Positions 1 to 8,611 of a stretch of 60,909 nucleotides of DNA are shown here, in pieces (the stretch's first letter is position 1; each line of letters opens with the position of its first letter). Made by a program: the position numbers and the translations under genes. The stretch spans positions 1 through 60,909 of the forward strand of contig NZ_BCUF01000037.1 in assembly GCF_001591145.1 (NCBI RefSeq), given 5' to 3'. This DNA comes from Vibrio harveyi NBRC 15634 = ATCC 14126 = KCTC 12724. Lineage in GTDB: Bacteria > Pseudomonadota > Gammaproteobacteria > Enterobacterales > Vibrionaceae. Under the pieces are notes generated by a model. It had not been told where the DNA came from and searched no databases. It saw nothing but the letters and a program-made list of their open reading frames with translations.

Positions 1-318
1 GGTTACTTGGGTATATATCAAATCATGGCGAGTTTCTCTCGACAGACCTGCAACGGTTTTGATTGAACGAAGTACTAACAAATCAGAAAGGACTCCCTCG
101 ATTTAAGTAGTTAAACGCTTTATTCAGGACTCACTTTTTTTCCACACCTCCACTGATAATTTATATATCAAGCATCAATAAATAAGAGCGTTAATCGTTT
201 GCTGTACTTCTGGTTAATGCCTTAGTAAACACTAAAGGCTTGTGTGTTCCTGTCAGTGGTGACTTGTCGGAGGAACGGTTACACAAGTCATTTGGTTCAT
301 CGGAAATGAGATAACTAA
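1..318. other. Leading non-coding stretch
   Basis: No gene is supported here. One frame (bases 2-106, + strand) is open from the window edge to a TAA without a start codon. It could be the last 34 codons of a gene lying upstream, but I do not recognise the peptide. The rest is A/T-rich and presumably holds the promoter of the RND operon that begins at 319. Confidence 0.4.
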
Positions 319-1089
319 ATGAAAAAAAGATCCGTACTAATTCCTTTATTTCTTTTATCAAGCGCTGCTCATGCAGCGAGCGATTACGTTGTTGGTCAAC
401 TGATTCCTGAAAAAAGTGTTGTGGTAAAAAGTGAAGTCGTCGGCGTGGTGGATTCTTATCGTTATGATAACGGTGACTCTGTGACTCAAGGGCAGGAGCT
501 ATTGTCTCTGTCCTCAGAAGACTATGCATTGAGTTTGGACTTAGCCCGTAACGAGTTAGAGGTGAGTCGTGCCGAGTTAGATATTCAAGAAAAGCAATTA
601 AAGCGTTATCAATCCTTGCTGACCAGTAATGGCGTCTCGGCAAGTGACGTGGACAACCAAATTCGTGTGACTAACATTGGTCGAGCTCAATTCAACGTAA
701 GCAATACACACTACAAAATCGCTGCACGAACATTGGATAAAGCCTCTCCAGATGCACCTTTTGATGGGGTAATCATCAATCGCTCTGTTGAGTTAGGGCA
801 GTTTATTTCGGTGGGCGATGCGCTCTTTACCATCGCTGATATGAAGCGATTGAAAGTGCGTTTTCATCTGTTAGAGATTGATTTCAACAAGTTCAGCAAA
901 GGCGAAAAGGTTAAGGTCGAAGTGCCTTCTGTTGAGCAAACGCTAGATGGCACCATCACTTTGCTTTCTCCTGCGTTCCAAAACAGTGAGCCGGGCTTCC
1001 TTGTCGAAGTGACGGTCGATAACGCCAACGGCGAGCTTAATCCGGGCATGGAATCATACGTGTATTTCAATGATCAGGAGGCAATGTGA
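319..1089 (+). CDS. RND efflux periplasmic adaptor (membrane fusion protein)
   Basis: A 256-aa periplasmic adaptor that would link the inner-membrane RND pump encoded next to an outer-membrane channel. The first 19-20 residues form a signal peptide (KK, hydrophobic core, AHA-A). It is followed by a lipoyl-like half motif (SVVVKSEVVGVVDSYRYDNG), a short coiled-coil hairpin at about residues 75-115, and the returning barrel with FDGVIINRSVELGQFISVGD. At 256 aa it is shorter than AcrA-type adaptors (about 380-400 aa), so the C-terminal membrane-proximal domain is reduced. It overlaps the pump gene by 4 nt (ATGTGA arrangement), which implies translational coupling. No outer-membrane factor gene is adjacent. 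The family is clear; the substrate cannot be told. Confidence 0.9.
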   Translation: MKKRSVLIPLFLLSSAAHAASDYVVGQLIPEKSVVVKSEVVGVVDSYRYDNGDSVTQGQELLSLSSEDYALSLDLARNELEVSRAELDIQEKQLKRYQSLLTSNGVSASDVDNQIRVTNIGRAQFNVSNTHYKIAARTLDKASPDAPFDGVIINRSVELGQFISVGDALFTIADMKRLKVRFHLLEIDFNKFSKGEKVKVEVPSVEQTLDGTITLLSPAFQNSEPGFLVEVTVDNANGELNPGMESYVYFNDQEAM

Positions 1090-4000
1090 ATTTCTTCTTA
1101 GATTTGCTCTCTCATCGAAAGTTTGCGTCTAAAATCCTAACCATTTTGATCATCAGCATTGGTGCCCTTACTGCCTACAATCTTCCCCTTGCTGAGAAGC
1201 CTCGATTTGACTTAGGAAAAGGCGATATCGTCACGGTTTACCCTGGTGCCAGTGCGAAAGACATTGAAAGCAACATCACCAGTAAAATCGAGAAAGAACT
1301 GCTGTCTATTTCTGGATTGAAAGAGTTTACCTCCACGTCGGAAACTGGCGTCTCAAACATCAGTGTGGTGTTGGACAGCAATGTCTCTGATCCGAATGCG
1401 GTTTATCAAGACATTCGAGATGCACTGGCAAGGGTAACGGATTTACCCGCTGGTGTGACCGAAGCGCCAACCTTGTCGATCAAAAAGTCGTACAGCTTGG
1501 ATTTCATGGTGGTCGGTATTTCTGGTGATGTTGGTTATAAAGCACTGCGAGATAAAGCCAAAGACCTAGAGTTGGCATTGCGACGCGTAGAGGGGATTGG
1601 TGAAGTTTACACTGTTGATTTACGTGCGCCAGAATTCTTAATCCAACTCGAACCAATTTCTTTGAGGCGCTACGGCTTAACATTGGATCAAGTGGCGGCA
1701 TTGATTGCAGAGCGTAATACGCTGATCAGCGGTGGTCGTCTAGAAACCTTAAAGAACAACCCTGAACTGATGACCTCTGCCGAGCTGGATAGTATTGAAG
1801 AGCTGCGTGAAATGTTCATCTCATTCAGCCCAAATATTCAGCTTAAAGACGTTGCAGGTCTCATTGAGGATGGGTTTGAAAAAGGCGAGGTTTATGGCTC
1901 AATCAACGGTAACAAGAGCATTCTTTTTGACTTAAGAACCAATGAAAGTGCGGACGTTATTAGCACCTCTAACGCGGTGAAAGCTCTGATTGCAAATCAG
2001 CAAAAACTGCTCGGTGACAAATACACTATCGCCATCGGTTCTGATTTGTCTGAAGACATCCAAGAGAAAGCGCGCATCGTGCAAGACAACGGCTTGGTTG
2101 GGCTTGGCTTGGTGTTGATTACGTTGGCGCTTTTCCTTGATAGACGCATTGCATTTTGGGTCGCGGTTTCTATTCCCGTATGTATCTTCGGCACGCTGGC
2201 TTTGCTGCCTCCTTTCGGGCAGATTCTGGATGTGTTCACTATGTCCGCCTTAATTTTGATTGTCGGAATTATTGTCGATGATGCCGTGGTGGTGAGCGAT
2301 AAAATCGTGGCACTAGTTGAAGAAGGTTATCCAGTTGATAAGGCGGTCTCGCAAGGTGTGAAGAGTGTATTCCCAGCGGTCCTAGCAAGCATTTTATCGA
2401 CCATGATTGCCTTCATACCTTTGCTCTTCTTACCGGGAAACAGCGGTAAATTGGTTTATGTAATTCCGCTTACGGTCATTATTGCGTTGTGCTTTTCGTT
2501 TATCGACGCGCTGTTCTTTATTCCTGCCCATTTAAAGGGCATTTTGAGTAAGAAGAGTCAGGTAAAGAAAAAGCCATTTTTAGATTTAAGCGCACTGAAT
2601 CGTTTAATTGAACTTGTCATTCGAAACAGCAAAGTAGCGCTGCCATGTATTACCGTAGTGATTCTGACTTTAGGAGCGATTTCATATAAGAGTTTGAGCT
2701 TCTTGTTCTTCCCAACAGACGGCGCGTATTTGATAGAAATCAGTGCTGAATCGAATCCAGAGTTAGATTTGGATGACGTCTGGAAAGAAACACAACAACT
2801 CGAAGCGCTGATCAAAAGCACTGAAGAAGTGAATTATTGGTACGGCGAAGTGAGCTCACCAAATAGCTATTGGGTGATTTCATTAACACCACCAAACAGC
2901 CGAACAAGAACCGCAGAGCAAATCGTCGAAGAGTGGGAAGAGAAAGCAACGCAAATTACAGGGTTGGCTCAAATTGAGTTCGATATTGATGGCGGCGGTC
3001 CTCCGGTAGGACGTCCAGTGGACTTGCGTGTCGTTGGCGGTACGGATGAAGGGCGAGAAAAGCTTGCTAATGATTTGACGGCGTACATTGAATCATTGGA
3101 AGGGACGAGCCGAGTACGACGTGATTTAAATGCACCAGCACCACAGATTCAAGCTGAGCTGCAAAATCACTGGCTCAAGTACTACGGCATCAGTGCCAAC
3201 AAAGTTGGGGATATCATTAAGTTTGCGATTGACGGTCAACGCGTGACGCGGATCTTTAATGGTGAAGAAGAAGTGTACTTCCGAGTCGCTTTAGAAGAAG
3301 ACGACAAATCCTTAAAAGAACTGGATAACATTTTGGTTCGCGCCAGCAATAACAAGCTGGTGCCATTAAGTGAGCTGGTTCGATGGAGAAATGCCGATGC
3401 AGAAGCACAAATCAAACACTTTAATGGAGAGCGAGTGATTCGTGTCTCGTCAGGTGTCGATTCGACCGTGACTGATCCGGTTGCCGTTTTTGCTGCGGTT
3501 CAAGAAGCCTTTGCCAATAAAGAATACGGCGGTGCCTCTATTATTGCGACAGGGCAGATCTTAGAAACACAAGAAGCGCAGCAAGGCTTTGTCATCGCGA
3601 TTAGTGTGGCGTTTATTGGCATTGCGTTGCTTCTGATTCTTCTTTTTGACCGAATGCGCGAAACCTTAATTGTGTTGACGGTGATTCCTTTTGGCATCGC
3701 TGGTGCGATGTTTATTCTGTTCTTACATAATCAGGTGCTGAGCTTTTTCTCCATCATCGGGATGATTGCCTTGATTGGTATTATGGTGAACAACAGCTTG
3801 GTGCTGATTTGGCACTTCAAAGAACACGAAGCGCAATGTAACGATACCAACTTGCTGGAGTTTGTAATTCGTGGAACGCAAAGCCGAGTAAGACCAATCA
3901 CCTTAACCACAATCACAACCGTTGCAGGTCTTATCCCGCTTGCGTACGGCTTGGGTGGCTACGATAACTACATGTCGCCGATGGCGCTGGTGGTTGGTTG

Positions 4001-4133
4001 GGGCTGCGTGATCTCGATGATCGTCACGCTTACCGTGATCCCATCCATTTACCTATGGACACACAGGAGAGGGAATGAAAGTGCATCCGCAGTCAATGAC
4101 AACAGCGAGGAGAGAGCCCTAGCGACCGACTAA
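1086..4133 (+). CDS. RND family efflux transporter permease
   Basis: A 1015-aa inner-membrane proton-driven RND pump of the HAE1/AcrB superfamily. The two-fold architecture is visible: TM1 near residues 12-30, a large periplasmic loop, a TM bundle at about 335-500, a second periplasmic loop, and TMs at about 840-990. The proton-relay aspartates are in TM4 (IIVDDAVVVSD, D398/D399), matching the paired Asp of AcrB. The C-terminus is charged and short. It is the second gene of an operon with the adaptor at 319, and a strong hairpin terminator follows at 4154. Length is typical of the family. Substrate could be drugs, bile salts or an endogenous metabolite; nothing in the sequence decides. Confidence 0.93.
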   Translation: MNFFLDLLSHRKFASKILTILIISIGALTAYNLPLAEKPRFDLGKGDIVTVYPGASAKDIESNITSKIEKELLSISGLKEFTSTSETGVSNISVVLDSNVSDPNAVYQDIRDALARVTDLPAGVTEAPTLSIKKSYSLDFMVVGISGDVGYKALRDKAKDLELALRRVEGIGEVYTVDLRAPEFLIQLEPISLRRYGLTLDQVAALIAERNTLISGGRLETLKNNPELMTSAELDSIEELREMFISFSPNIQLKDVAGLIEDGFEKGEVYGSINGNKSILFDLRTNESADVISTSNAVKALIANQQKLLGDKYTIAIGSDLSEDIQEKARIVQDNGLVGLGLVLITLALFLDRRIAFWVAVSIPVCIFGTLALLPPFGQILDVFTMSALILIVGIIVDDAVVVSDKIVALVEEGYPVDKAVSQGVKSVFPAVLASILSTMIAFIPLLFLPGNSGKLVYVIPLTVIIALCFSFIDALFFIPAHLKGILSKKSQVKKKPFLDLSALNRLIELVIRNSKVALPCITVVILTLGAISYKSLSFLFFPTDGAYLIEISAESNPELDLDDVWKETQQLEALIKSTEEVNYWYGEVSSPNSYWVISLTPPNSRTRTAEQIVEEWEEKATQITGLAQIEFDIDGGGPPVGRPVDLRVVGGTDEGREKLANDLTAYIESLEGTSRVRRDLNAPAPQIQAELQNHWLKYYGISANKVGDIIKFAIDGQRVTRIFNGEEEVYFRVALEEDDKSLKELDNILVRASNNKLVPLSELVRWRNADAEAQIKHFNGERVIRVSSGVDSTVTDPVAVFAAVQEAFANKEYGGASIIATGQILETQEAQQGFVIAISVAFIGIALLLILLFDRMRETLIVLTVIPFGIAGAMFILFLHNQVLSFFSIIGMIALIGIMVNNSLVLIWHFKEHEAQCNDTNLLEFVIRGTQSRVRPITLTTITTVAGLIPLAYGLGGYDNYMSPMALVVGWGCVISMIVTLTVIPSIYLWTHRRGNESASAVNDNSEERALATD

Positions 4134-4153
4134 GTATTATTGAAATACCGGAC

Positions 4154-4182
4154 AGCCCGCAGTTAAATTCTGCGGGCTTTTT
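4154..4182 (+). terminator. Rho-independent terminator of the RND operon
   Basis: A perfect 9-bp stem AGCCCGCAG / CTGCGGGCT with a 7-nt loop, followed by a T-run. It lies 20 nt after the pump stop codon. Confidence 0.9.
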
Positions 4183-4279
4183 GGTTGGGCTAAAACTAAA
4201 GTCGAACACGGTTCATAATTGCTTACCGATCAATGCCTTTTGCTGCGTGGTGATAATTCTCAGGATGTGATCTTAAACG

Positions 4280-4307
4280 TTATCAATTTGTTAACGATTG
4301 CTATACT
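4280..4307 (+). promoter_or_regulatory. Candidate sigma-70 promoter for the TAXI gene
   Basis: TTATCA (4280-4285) and TATACT (4302-4307) are separated by 16 nt, about 40 nt upstream of the ATG at 4346. The -10 is close to consensus and the -35 is weak, so this is a tentative match only. Confidence 0.3.
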
Positions 4308-4345
4308 TACCAAGCCATAAACAAAGGAAAAAATAAGGACGTTCA

Positions 4346-5317
4346 ATGTTAAAGCTCAAGCAAATTGCTGTCGCGGCTTCTCTGGCTGCACTCAGTACAA
4401 GTTTTTCAGTTTCTGCTAAAGATACGTTCGTAACCATTGGTACGGGCGGTGTAACTGGCGTGTACTACCCGACGGGTGGTGCAATTTGTCGTTTGGTGAA
4501 CAAATCACGTGCTGATCATGGCATCCGTTGTTCAGTAGAAAGTACTGGTGGTTCTATCTACAACATCAACACCATTCGCGCAGGTGAGTTGGATTTAGGT
4601 ATCGCGCAGTCGGACTGGCAATACCATGCTTATAACGGTACGAGCAAGTTTGAAGATAAAGGACCATTCAAAGAGCTTCGTGCGGTGTTCTCTGTACACC
4701 CAGAACCGTTCACCGTTGTGGCTCGTAAAGACGCTAACATCAACACGTTTGATGACCTAAAAGGCAAACGAGTGAACATTGGTAACCCAGGTTCTGGTCA
4801 GCGCGGCACCATGGAAGTGCTAATGAAAGAGTACGGTTGGACGAATGATGATTTCAAGCTGGTATCTGAGCTAAAAGCATCAGAACAGTCAAAAGCACTG
4901 TGTGATAACAAGATCGATGCGATGGTTTACACGGTCGGTCACCCAAGTGGTGCGATTAAAGAAGCAACGACCTCGTGTGACAGCAACATCGTAACGGTAG
5001 CCGGGCCACAAGTTGAGAAGTTGGTTTCTGATAACAGCTTCTACCGTATCGCAAACGTACCGGGTGGCATGTACCGCGGTTCAGAAAGCGATGTACAAAC
5101 CTTTGGTGTAGGTGCGACGTTTGTTTCTTCAACGGCCGTGCCAGACGAAGTAGTTTACAACGTAGTGAAAGCGGTATTCGAAAACTTTGATGATTTCCGC
5201 CGTCTACACCCAGCATTCGCCAACTTGAAGAAAGAAGAAATGGTGAAAGATGGTCTATCTGCGCCGCTTCATCCAGGTGCTGAGAAGTACTACAAAGAAG
5301 TGGGTTTGATTAAGTAA
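4346..5317 (+). CDS. TAXI family TRAP transporter solute-binding protein
   Basis: A 323-aa periplasmic binding protein of the TAXI class. Residues 1-24 are a signal peptide ending VSA-K. The mature N-terminus carries the class signature (TIGTGGVTGVYYPTGGAICR), then a mid-region NPGSGQRGTMEVL typical of the ligand cleft. TAXI proteins normally deliver carboxylate substrates such as glutamate or 2-oxoglutarate to a fused 4TM-12TM TRAP permease, but none is encoded next to it. The nearest transport genes are TauE-like and Tct-type. It stands alone, with its own apparent promoter and a terminator at 5335. Family assignment is firm; the ligand is unknown. Confidence 0.92.
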   Translation: MLKLKQIAVAASLAALSTSFSVSAKDTFVTIGTGGVTGVYYPTGGAICRLVNKSRADHGIRCSVESTGGSIYNINTIRAGELDLGIAQSDWQYHAYNGTSKFEDKGPFKELRAVFSVHPEPFTVVARKDANINTFDDLKGKRVNIGNPGSGQRGTMEVLMKEYGWTNDDFKLVSELKASEQSKALCDNKIDAMVYTVGHPSGAIKEATTSCDSNIVTVAGPQVEKLVSDNSFYRIANVPGGMYRGSESDVQTFGVGATFVSSTAVPDEVVYNVVKAVFENFDDFRRLHPAFANLKKEEMVKDGLSAPLHPGAEKYYKEVGLIK

Positions 5318-5334
5318 TTTCACTTAGAACTAAT

Positions 5335-5367
5335 AAAAACGCCATCGTAGTTTGCGATGGCGTTTTT
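5335..5367. terminator. Bidirectional terminator between TAXI gene and TauE gene
   Basis: AAAAACGCCATCG / CGATGGCGTTTTT is a 13-bp perfect stem with a 7-nt loop, flanked by A and T tracts. It can therefore end the + strand TAXI transcript and the convergent TauE transcript. Confidence 0.9.
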
Positions 5368-5414
5368 GTTTGTGAGCAATGAGCGCTTGGCTTTGGTTAT
5401 ATCGTGGTATTGAG

Positions 5415-6185
5415 TTAGGCATAGACATCTACGAAAAAGTAAATGGTAATCGCGATAGAAGAGAGGGCAACGAAGCCTTTTACATGATTAGGATTCAACC
5501 GGCGAGATACACGCGCTGCCAAGTAGCCGCCAACCAATGTGCCAACCATTACAACGCTGCCTTTGGTCCAATCGATCGAACCGTTAGCAACAAAGATCAC
5601 GATGGCAATCAGAGAAACACAGGTCGAAACCAGCAGCTTAAGCCCGTTCATTAAGTTGATGTCTTGGTGCCCTGCAACCACTAAATAACTTAATACGATC
5701 ACGCCTAGTCCGGCATTGAAGAAGCCGCCATAAGCAGAGACGCTAATCAAAAGAAGACTTAATGCAATCACACCCAGAATGCCGGCGTGTTTGGTCTCTT
5801 TGGTCAGAGATTTAATCAACGCGGTCATGCGTGAGCCAGTTAAAAAGAGCACGGTTGCGAATAAAAGTAGCCATGGAATCGCTTCAAGAAAAACAGATTC
5901 CGGCGTATTCAGCAGAAGGTAAGCACCGACAGCGCCACCAATCAAACTGAAAGAGATAGTGAAAGCGAGTTCTTGCTTGTTCTTCATGATTTCTTCGCGA
6001 AAACCGATTGCACCACTGATGTAACCTGCGCAAGAAGCATAAGTATTCGTCGCGTTCGCCATGATGGGAGGCACGCCAACCGCCATTAATGCAGGGAAGG
6101 TAATGAAGCTACCACCACCGGCGACGGAGTTCATGATCCCACCAACGACGCCCGCAGCAAACAAGAGAGCAAATTCCAGCAGCAT
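5415..6185 (-). CDS. TauE/SafE family sulfite/anion exporter permease
   Basis: A 256-aa polytopic membrane protein with about eight hydrophobic segments. The N-terminal family signature GVVGGIMNSVAGGGSFITFP is present, and the related half motif GGFFNAGLGVIVLSYLVVAG appears in the second half, which shows the internal duplication of TauE/SafE proteins. Members export sulfite, sulfoacetate or other small anions. The start is supported by AAGGAC 7 nt upstream. The gene is monocistronic, convergent with the TAXI gene, and lies downstream of tctCBA with a terminator in between. The substrate is not predictable from sequence. Confidence 0.88.
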   Translation of the reverse strand: MLLEFALLFAAGVVGGIMNSVAGGGSFITFPALMAVGVPPIMANATNTYASCAGYISGAIGFREEIMKNKQELAFTISFSLIGGAVGAYLLLNTPESVFLEAIPWLLLFATVLFLTGSRMTALIKSLTKETKHAGILGVIALSLLLISVSAYGGFFNAGLGVIVLSYLVVAGHQDINLMNGLKLLVSTCVSLIAIVIFVANGSIDWTKGSVVMVGTLVGGYLAARVSRRLNPNHVKGFVALSSIAITIYFFVDVYA

Positions 6186-6272
6186 AAAAAGTCCTTTTTT
6201 GTTCTTATAGTTTTTGTTTCTGAACGATTAACACTACGCAACTCACCCAAAGAAATAAAGTAGCGATTAGTC

Positions 6273-6302
6273 CAAGAAAAAAGCCACCGCAGAGGGTGGC
6301 TT
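6273..6302 (-). terminator. Terminator of the tctCBA operon
   Basis: On the minus strand AAGCCACC and GGTGGCTT pair around a 6-nt loop and run into TTTTTTCTTGG. It sits about 40 nt after the tctA stop. Confidence 0.88.
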
Positions 6303-6339
6303 GGTTTCAAAGGTCTATCTTGAGGGAGAGATAGAATGC

Positions 6340-7866
6340 TTATTGCTCAACTTTCACTGGTTGCGCTTTAAGCTTTTGAAAGAGTTTTACAAACAGTGGG
6401 CTGCCAAGTACCAATACTGCAAGCACTGTGAATGTCAGTGTGATTGGGCGTTCCCATAAGAAGCTCAGTTCACCGTCGGAAATCATCAATGCACGACGCA
6501 GGTTCTCTTCCATTAATCCACCAAGGATAAAGCCAAGCAACAGCGGTGCGAGAGGGAAGTTTGCTAACCTTAGTGCGATGGCAGCCATTGCCACAAGTAA
6601 CATCACAAACACGTCCATGGTGTTGAAAGAAACCAGATACACACCCGTAATGGAGAAGAACAGAATCATCGGCAACAACACGGTTCTTGGTACTGCTAAC
6701 AACTTCGAGATGTATGGGATCAGCGGTAGGTTAAGAATCACCAACACAATGTTGCCGAAGTACATGGAGATAATTACCGACCAGAACACATCTGGATGTT
6801 CAACAAACAGACGAGGACCTGGTTGAATACCGTAAGCGATTAATGCTCCTAGCATGATTGCGGTTGTACCAGAGCCCGGAATACCAAGAGTCAAAAGAGG
6901 AACGAAAGAACCACTTGATGCCGCGTTGTTCGCTGACTCCGGAGCAACCAAACCTCGAATGCTGCCTTTACCAAACTGCTCTTTTTTATCCTTTGGAGCA
7001 AGGTTACGTTCCATACCGTAACTTAAGAAGGCTGCGATGGTTGCACCTGCGCCCGGAAGAACACCAGTAAAGAAACCAAGAATTGAAGAGCGAATAGAAA
7101 CAGGCGCTACTTCTTTGATTTCTTCCTTGGTGACTTTCATCGAGCCAATGTTGCTCAGCTTATCTTGTTCCTCATCACGCGTATCTTCAGAAGGCTTCAA
7201 AATACCCATCAACGTTTCACCAAGCGCAAAGGTCGCCATCGCCAACAATAGGAAGCTAAAGCCATCCATCAAATCCGTTAGACCAAAGGTGAAGCGTTCG
7301 ACACCGACGCCTTTATCAATACCGACGGTAGACAACATCAAGCCTAGAATGGTCATCATCCATGCTTTTATTACTTGTCCTTTGCCAGCGAACGCAGCCA
7401 CTGCGGATAAGCCAAGAAGCATTAGCGCAAAGTAGTCAGAAGATTGGAAGCTTAACGAGACGTTAGCCAATGCAGGTGCCGCCACAAGCAGCATTATTGC
7501 TGAAAGCGTGCCACCAGTGAAAGAAGAGTAAGCCGCCAGTGCAAGTGCTTTACCTGCTTGTCCTTTCTGCGCCATTGGGTAGCCATCAAACGCGGTAACT
7601 ACGGTTGAAGAACAACCCGGTGCGTTGATAAGAATAGAGGAAGTTGAACCACCAAATACCGCACCATAGTAAACACCTGCCATCAGAATCAGACCCGAAG
7701 ATGGATCCAAACCATAGGTGATAGGAATCATCAGAGCGATGGCAGAAATAGGACCAAGCCCCGGTAGCATGCCGATAAACGTACCAACAAAACAGCCAAC
7801 AATCACCATCATGATGTTCATTGGCATCACGGCGGTGGATAAACCTTGTAGAATTCCATCTAACAT
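6340..7866 (-). CDS. tctA: Tripartite tricarboxylate transporter large permease
   Basis: A 508-aa, about 11-12 TM permease of the TctA family, the large membrane subunit of TTT secondary transporters for citrate-like di- and tricarboxylates. The hallmark N-terminus with GTFIGMLPGLGPISAIALMI and the mirrored second-half motif GFFTGVLPGAGATIAAFLSY are both visible; these glycine-rich repeats form the substrate site. It is the third gene of a tctC-tctB-tctA operon, 14 nt after tctB, with AAGGAC before the start. Length is standard for the family. No tctDE-like two-component pair is adjacent. Confidence 0.95.
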   Translation of the reverse strand: MLDGILQGLSTAVMPMNIMMVIVGCFVGTFIGMLPGLGPISAIALMIPITYGLDPSSGLILMAGVYYGAVFGGSTSSILINAPGCSSTVVTAFDGYPMAQKGQAGKALALAAYSSFTGGTLSAIMLLVAAPALANVSLSFQSSDYFALMLLGLSAVAAFAGKGQVIKAWMMTILGLMLSTVGIDKGVGVERFTFGLTDLMDGFSFLLLAMATFALGETLMGILKPSEDTRDEEQDKLSNIGSMKVTKEEIKEVAPVSIRSSILGFFTGVLPGAGATIAAFLSYGMERNLAPKDKKEQFGKGSIRGLVAPESANNAASSGSFVPLLTLGIPGSGTTAIMLGALIAYGIQPGPRLFVEHPDVFWSVIISMYFGNIVLVILNLPLIPYISKLLAVPRTVLLPMILFFSITGVYLVSFNTMDVFVMLLVAMAAIALRLANFPLAPLLLGFILGGLMEENLRRALMISDGELSFLWERPITLTFTVLAVLVLGSPLFVKLFQKLKAQPVKVEQ

Positions 7867-7886
7867 AATTCAGTCCTTTCTTTTGA

Positions 7887-8381
7887 CTACCAGATGGTGA
7901 AAATCAGACCAGGCTCAAGGTAGATATCCAGACCTTGAGTGAGCAACAAGTAAAACGCGATAACGAACGGGAATGAGGCTCCAAACAACACCGATTTACG
8001 TCGTTCGCCAAGAAGGTAAAAGCCCGCAAGCAGGAAGAATCCTGTCGCTAATACAAAGCCGATGTAAGTCAAACCCAGACCATAAAGCGCCATCAAAACT
8101 AAAAAGGCGATAAGCAATTTCCAGTTGAATGACATCACAGCGCCGCTTTGTTTATCGGGCTGACCAGTGACCAATAGCATTAGCGCTAAACCAATCCCGA
8201 CGTAGGTCAGAATGGTCGGTAAAGTGCGAGCCGTGAAAGGTTCGTATTCATCCCCGGGAAAGAGAGGGATTTGCGTAGTTTGGTAGCCATAGCATAGGCA
8301 AAACAACAAAAAGATCATCGCGCCAACACGATCGCGGCACAGCAAGTTCTCTTTGGTAAAAATATTGGTTGAATGAGACAT
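7887..8381 (-). CDS. tctB: Tripartite tricarboxylate transporter small permease
   Basis: A 164-aa protein with four hydrophobic segments, typical of TctB, the small subunit that pairs with TctA. I place the start at the ATG at 8381, where AGGAG lies 6 nt upstream. An in-frame TTG two codons earlier overlaps that ribosome site and is unlikely. The spacer between this gene and tctC is long (230 nt) and highly structured, suggesting that tctC and tctBA are expressed at different levels from one transcript. Confidence 0.9.
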   Translation of the reverse strand: MSHSTNIFTKENLLCRDRVGAMIFLLFCLCYGYQTTQIPLFPGDEYEPFTARTLPTILTYVGIGLALMLLVTGQPDKQSGAVMSFNWKLLIAFLVLMALYGLGLTYIGFVLATGFFLLAGFYLLGERRKSVLFGASFPFVIAFYLLLTQGLDIYLEPGLIFTIW

Positions 8382-8408
8382 ATCCAACTCCTAGAACAAC
8401 AGGAAAAG

Positions 8409-8547
8409 ACCGTATATGGGCGTTAATGAAGAAGGACCAAGTCATTAACAATTAAGCGCATCGCTGCTAGTCGAGTTACTTAGTGTTTACCAATCAATAA
8501 ACAAAGGAGTTTTTACTTGTCGAATATCGACAATGCCCATATACGGT
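8409..8547 (-). promoter_or_regulatory. Predicted multibranched structured RNA in the tctC-tctB spacer
   Basis: The two ends pair perfectly over 13 bp (8409-8421 with 8535-8547; ACCGTATATGGGC). Inside are an 8-bp helix directly stacked on it (GTTAATGA 8422-8429 / TCATTAAC 8442-8449), a 4-bp AGCG/CGCT hairpin (8455-8465), a 6-bp TGTTTA/TAAACA hairpin (8484-8503), and a 7-bp TTGTCGA/TCGACAA hairpin with a 3-nt loop (8517-8533) one base from the closing helix. Helices and closing stem are nearly contiguous, as in a real multi-helix junction. The element ends about 28 nt before tctB. It could stabilise the tctC message, limit tctBA translation or bind a ligand. No known riboswitch class is recognised. 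Confidence 0.5.
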
Positions 8548-8569
8548 GAAATTAGAGTGCAAATACAAC

Positions 8570-8591
8570 GGGGCTAGGGATAGCTAACCCC
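8570..8591 (-). other. Hairpin just after tctC
   Basis: GGGGCTAG / CTAACCCC forms an 8-bp stem with one mismatch and a 6-nt loop, 21 nt after the tctC stop. There is no T-run, so it is more likely a 3' stabilising or processing hairpin than a terminator. Confidence 0.4.
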
Positions 8592-8611
8592 ACAAACTCG
8601 GATGGGAGTTA

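Noticed and set aside
2..106. Open + strand frame running in from the left window edge
   Set aside because: It has no start in the window, and the 34-residue peptide is not recognised. It could be the tail of an upstream gene, but this cannot be shown.
5379..5654. 91-aa + strand ORF opposite the TauE gene
   Set aside because: It lies antisense to a clear membrane transporter gene, has no ribosome site, and gives a polar peptide of no known type.
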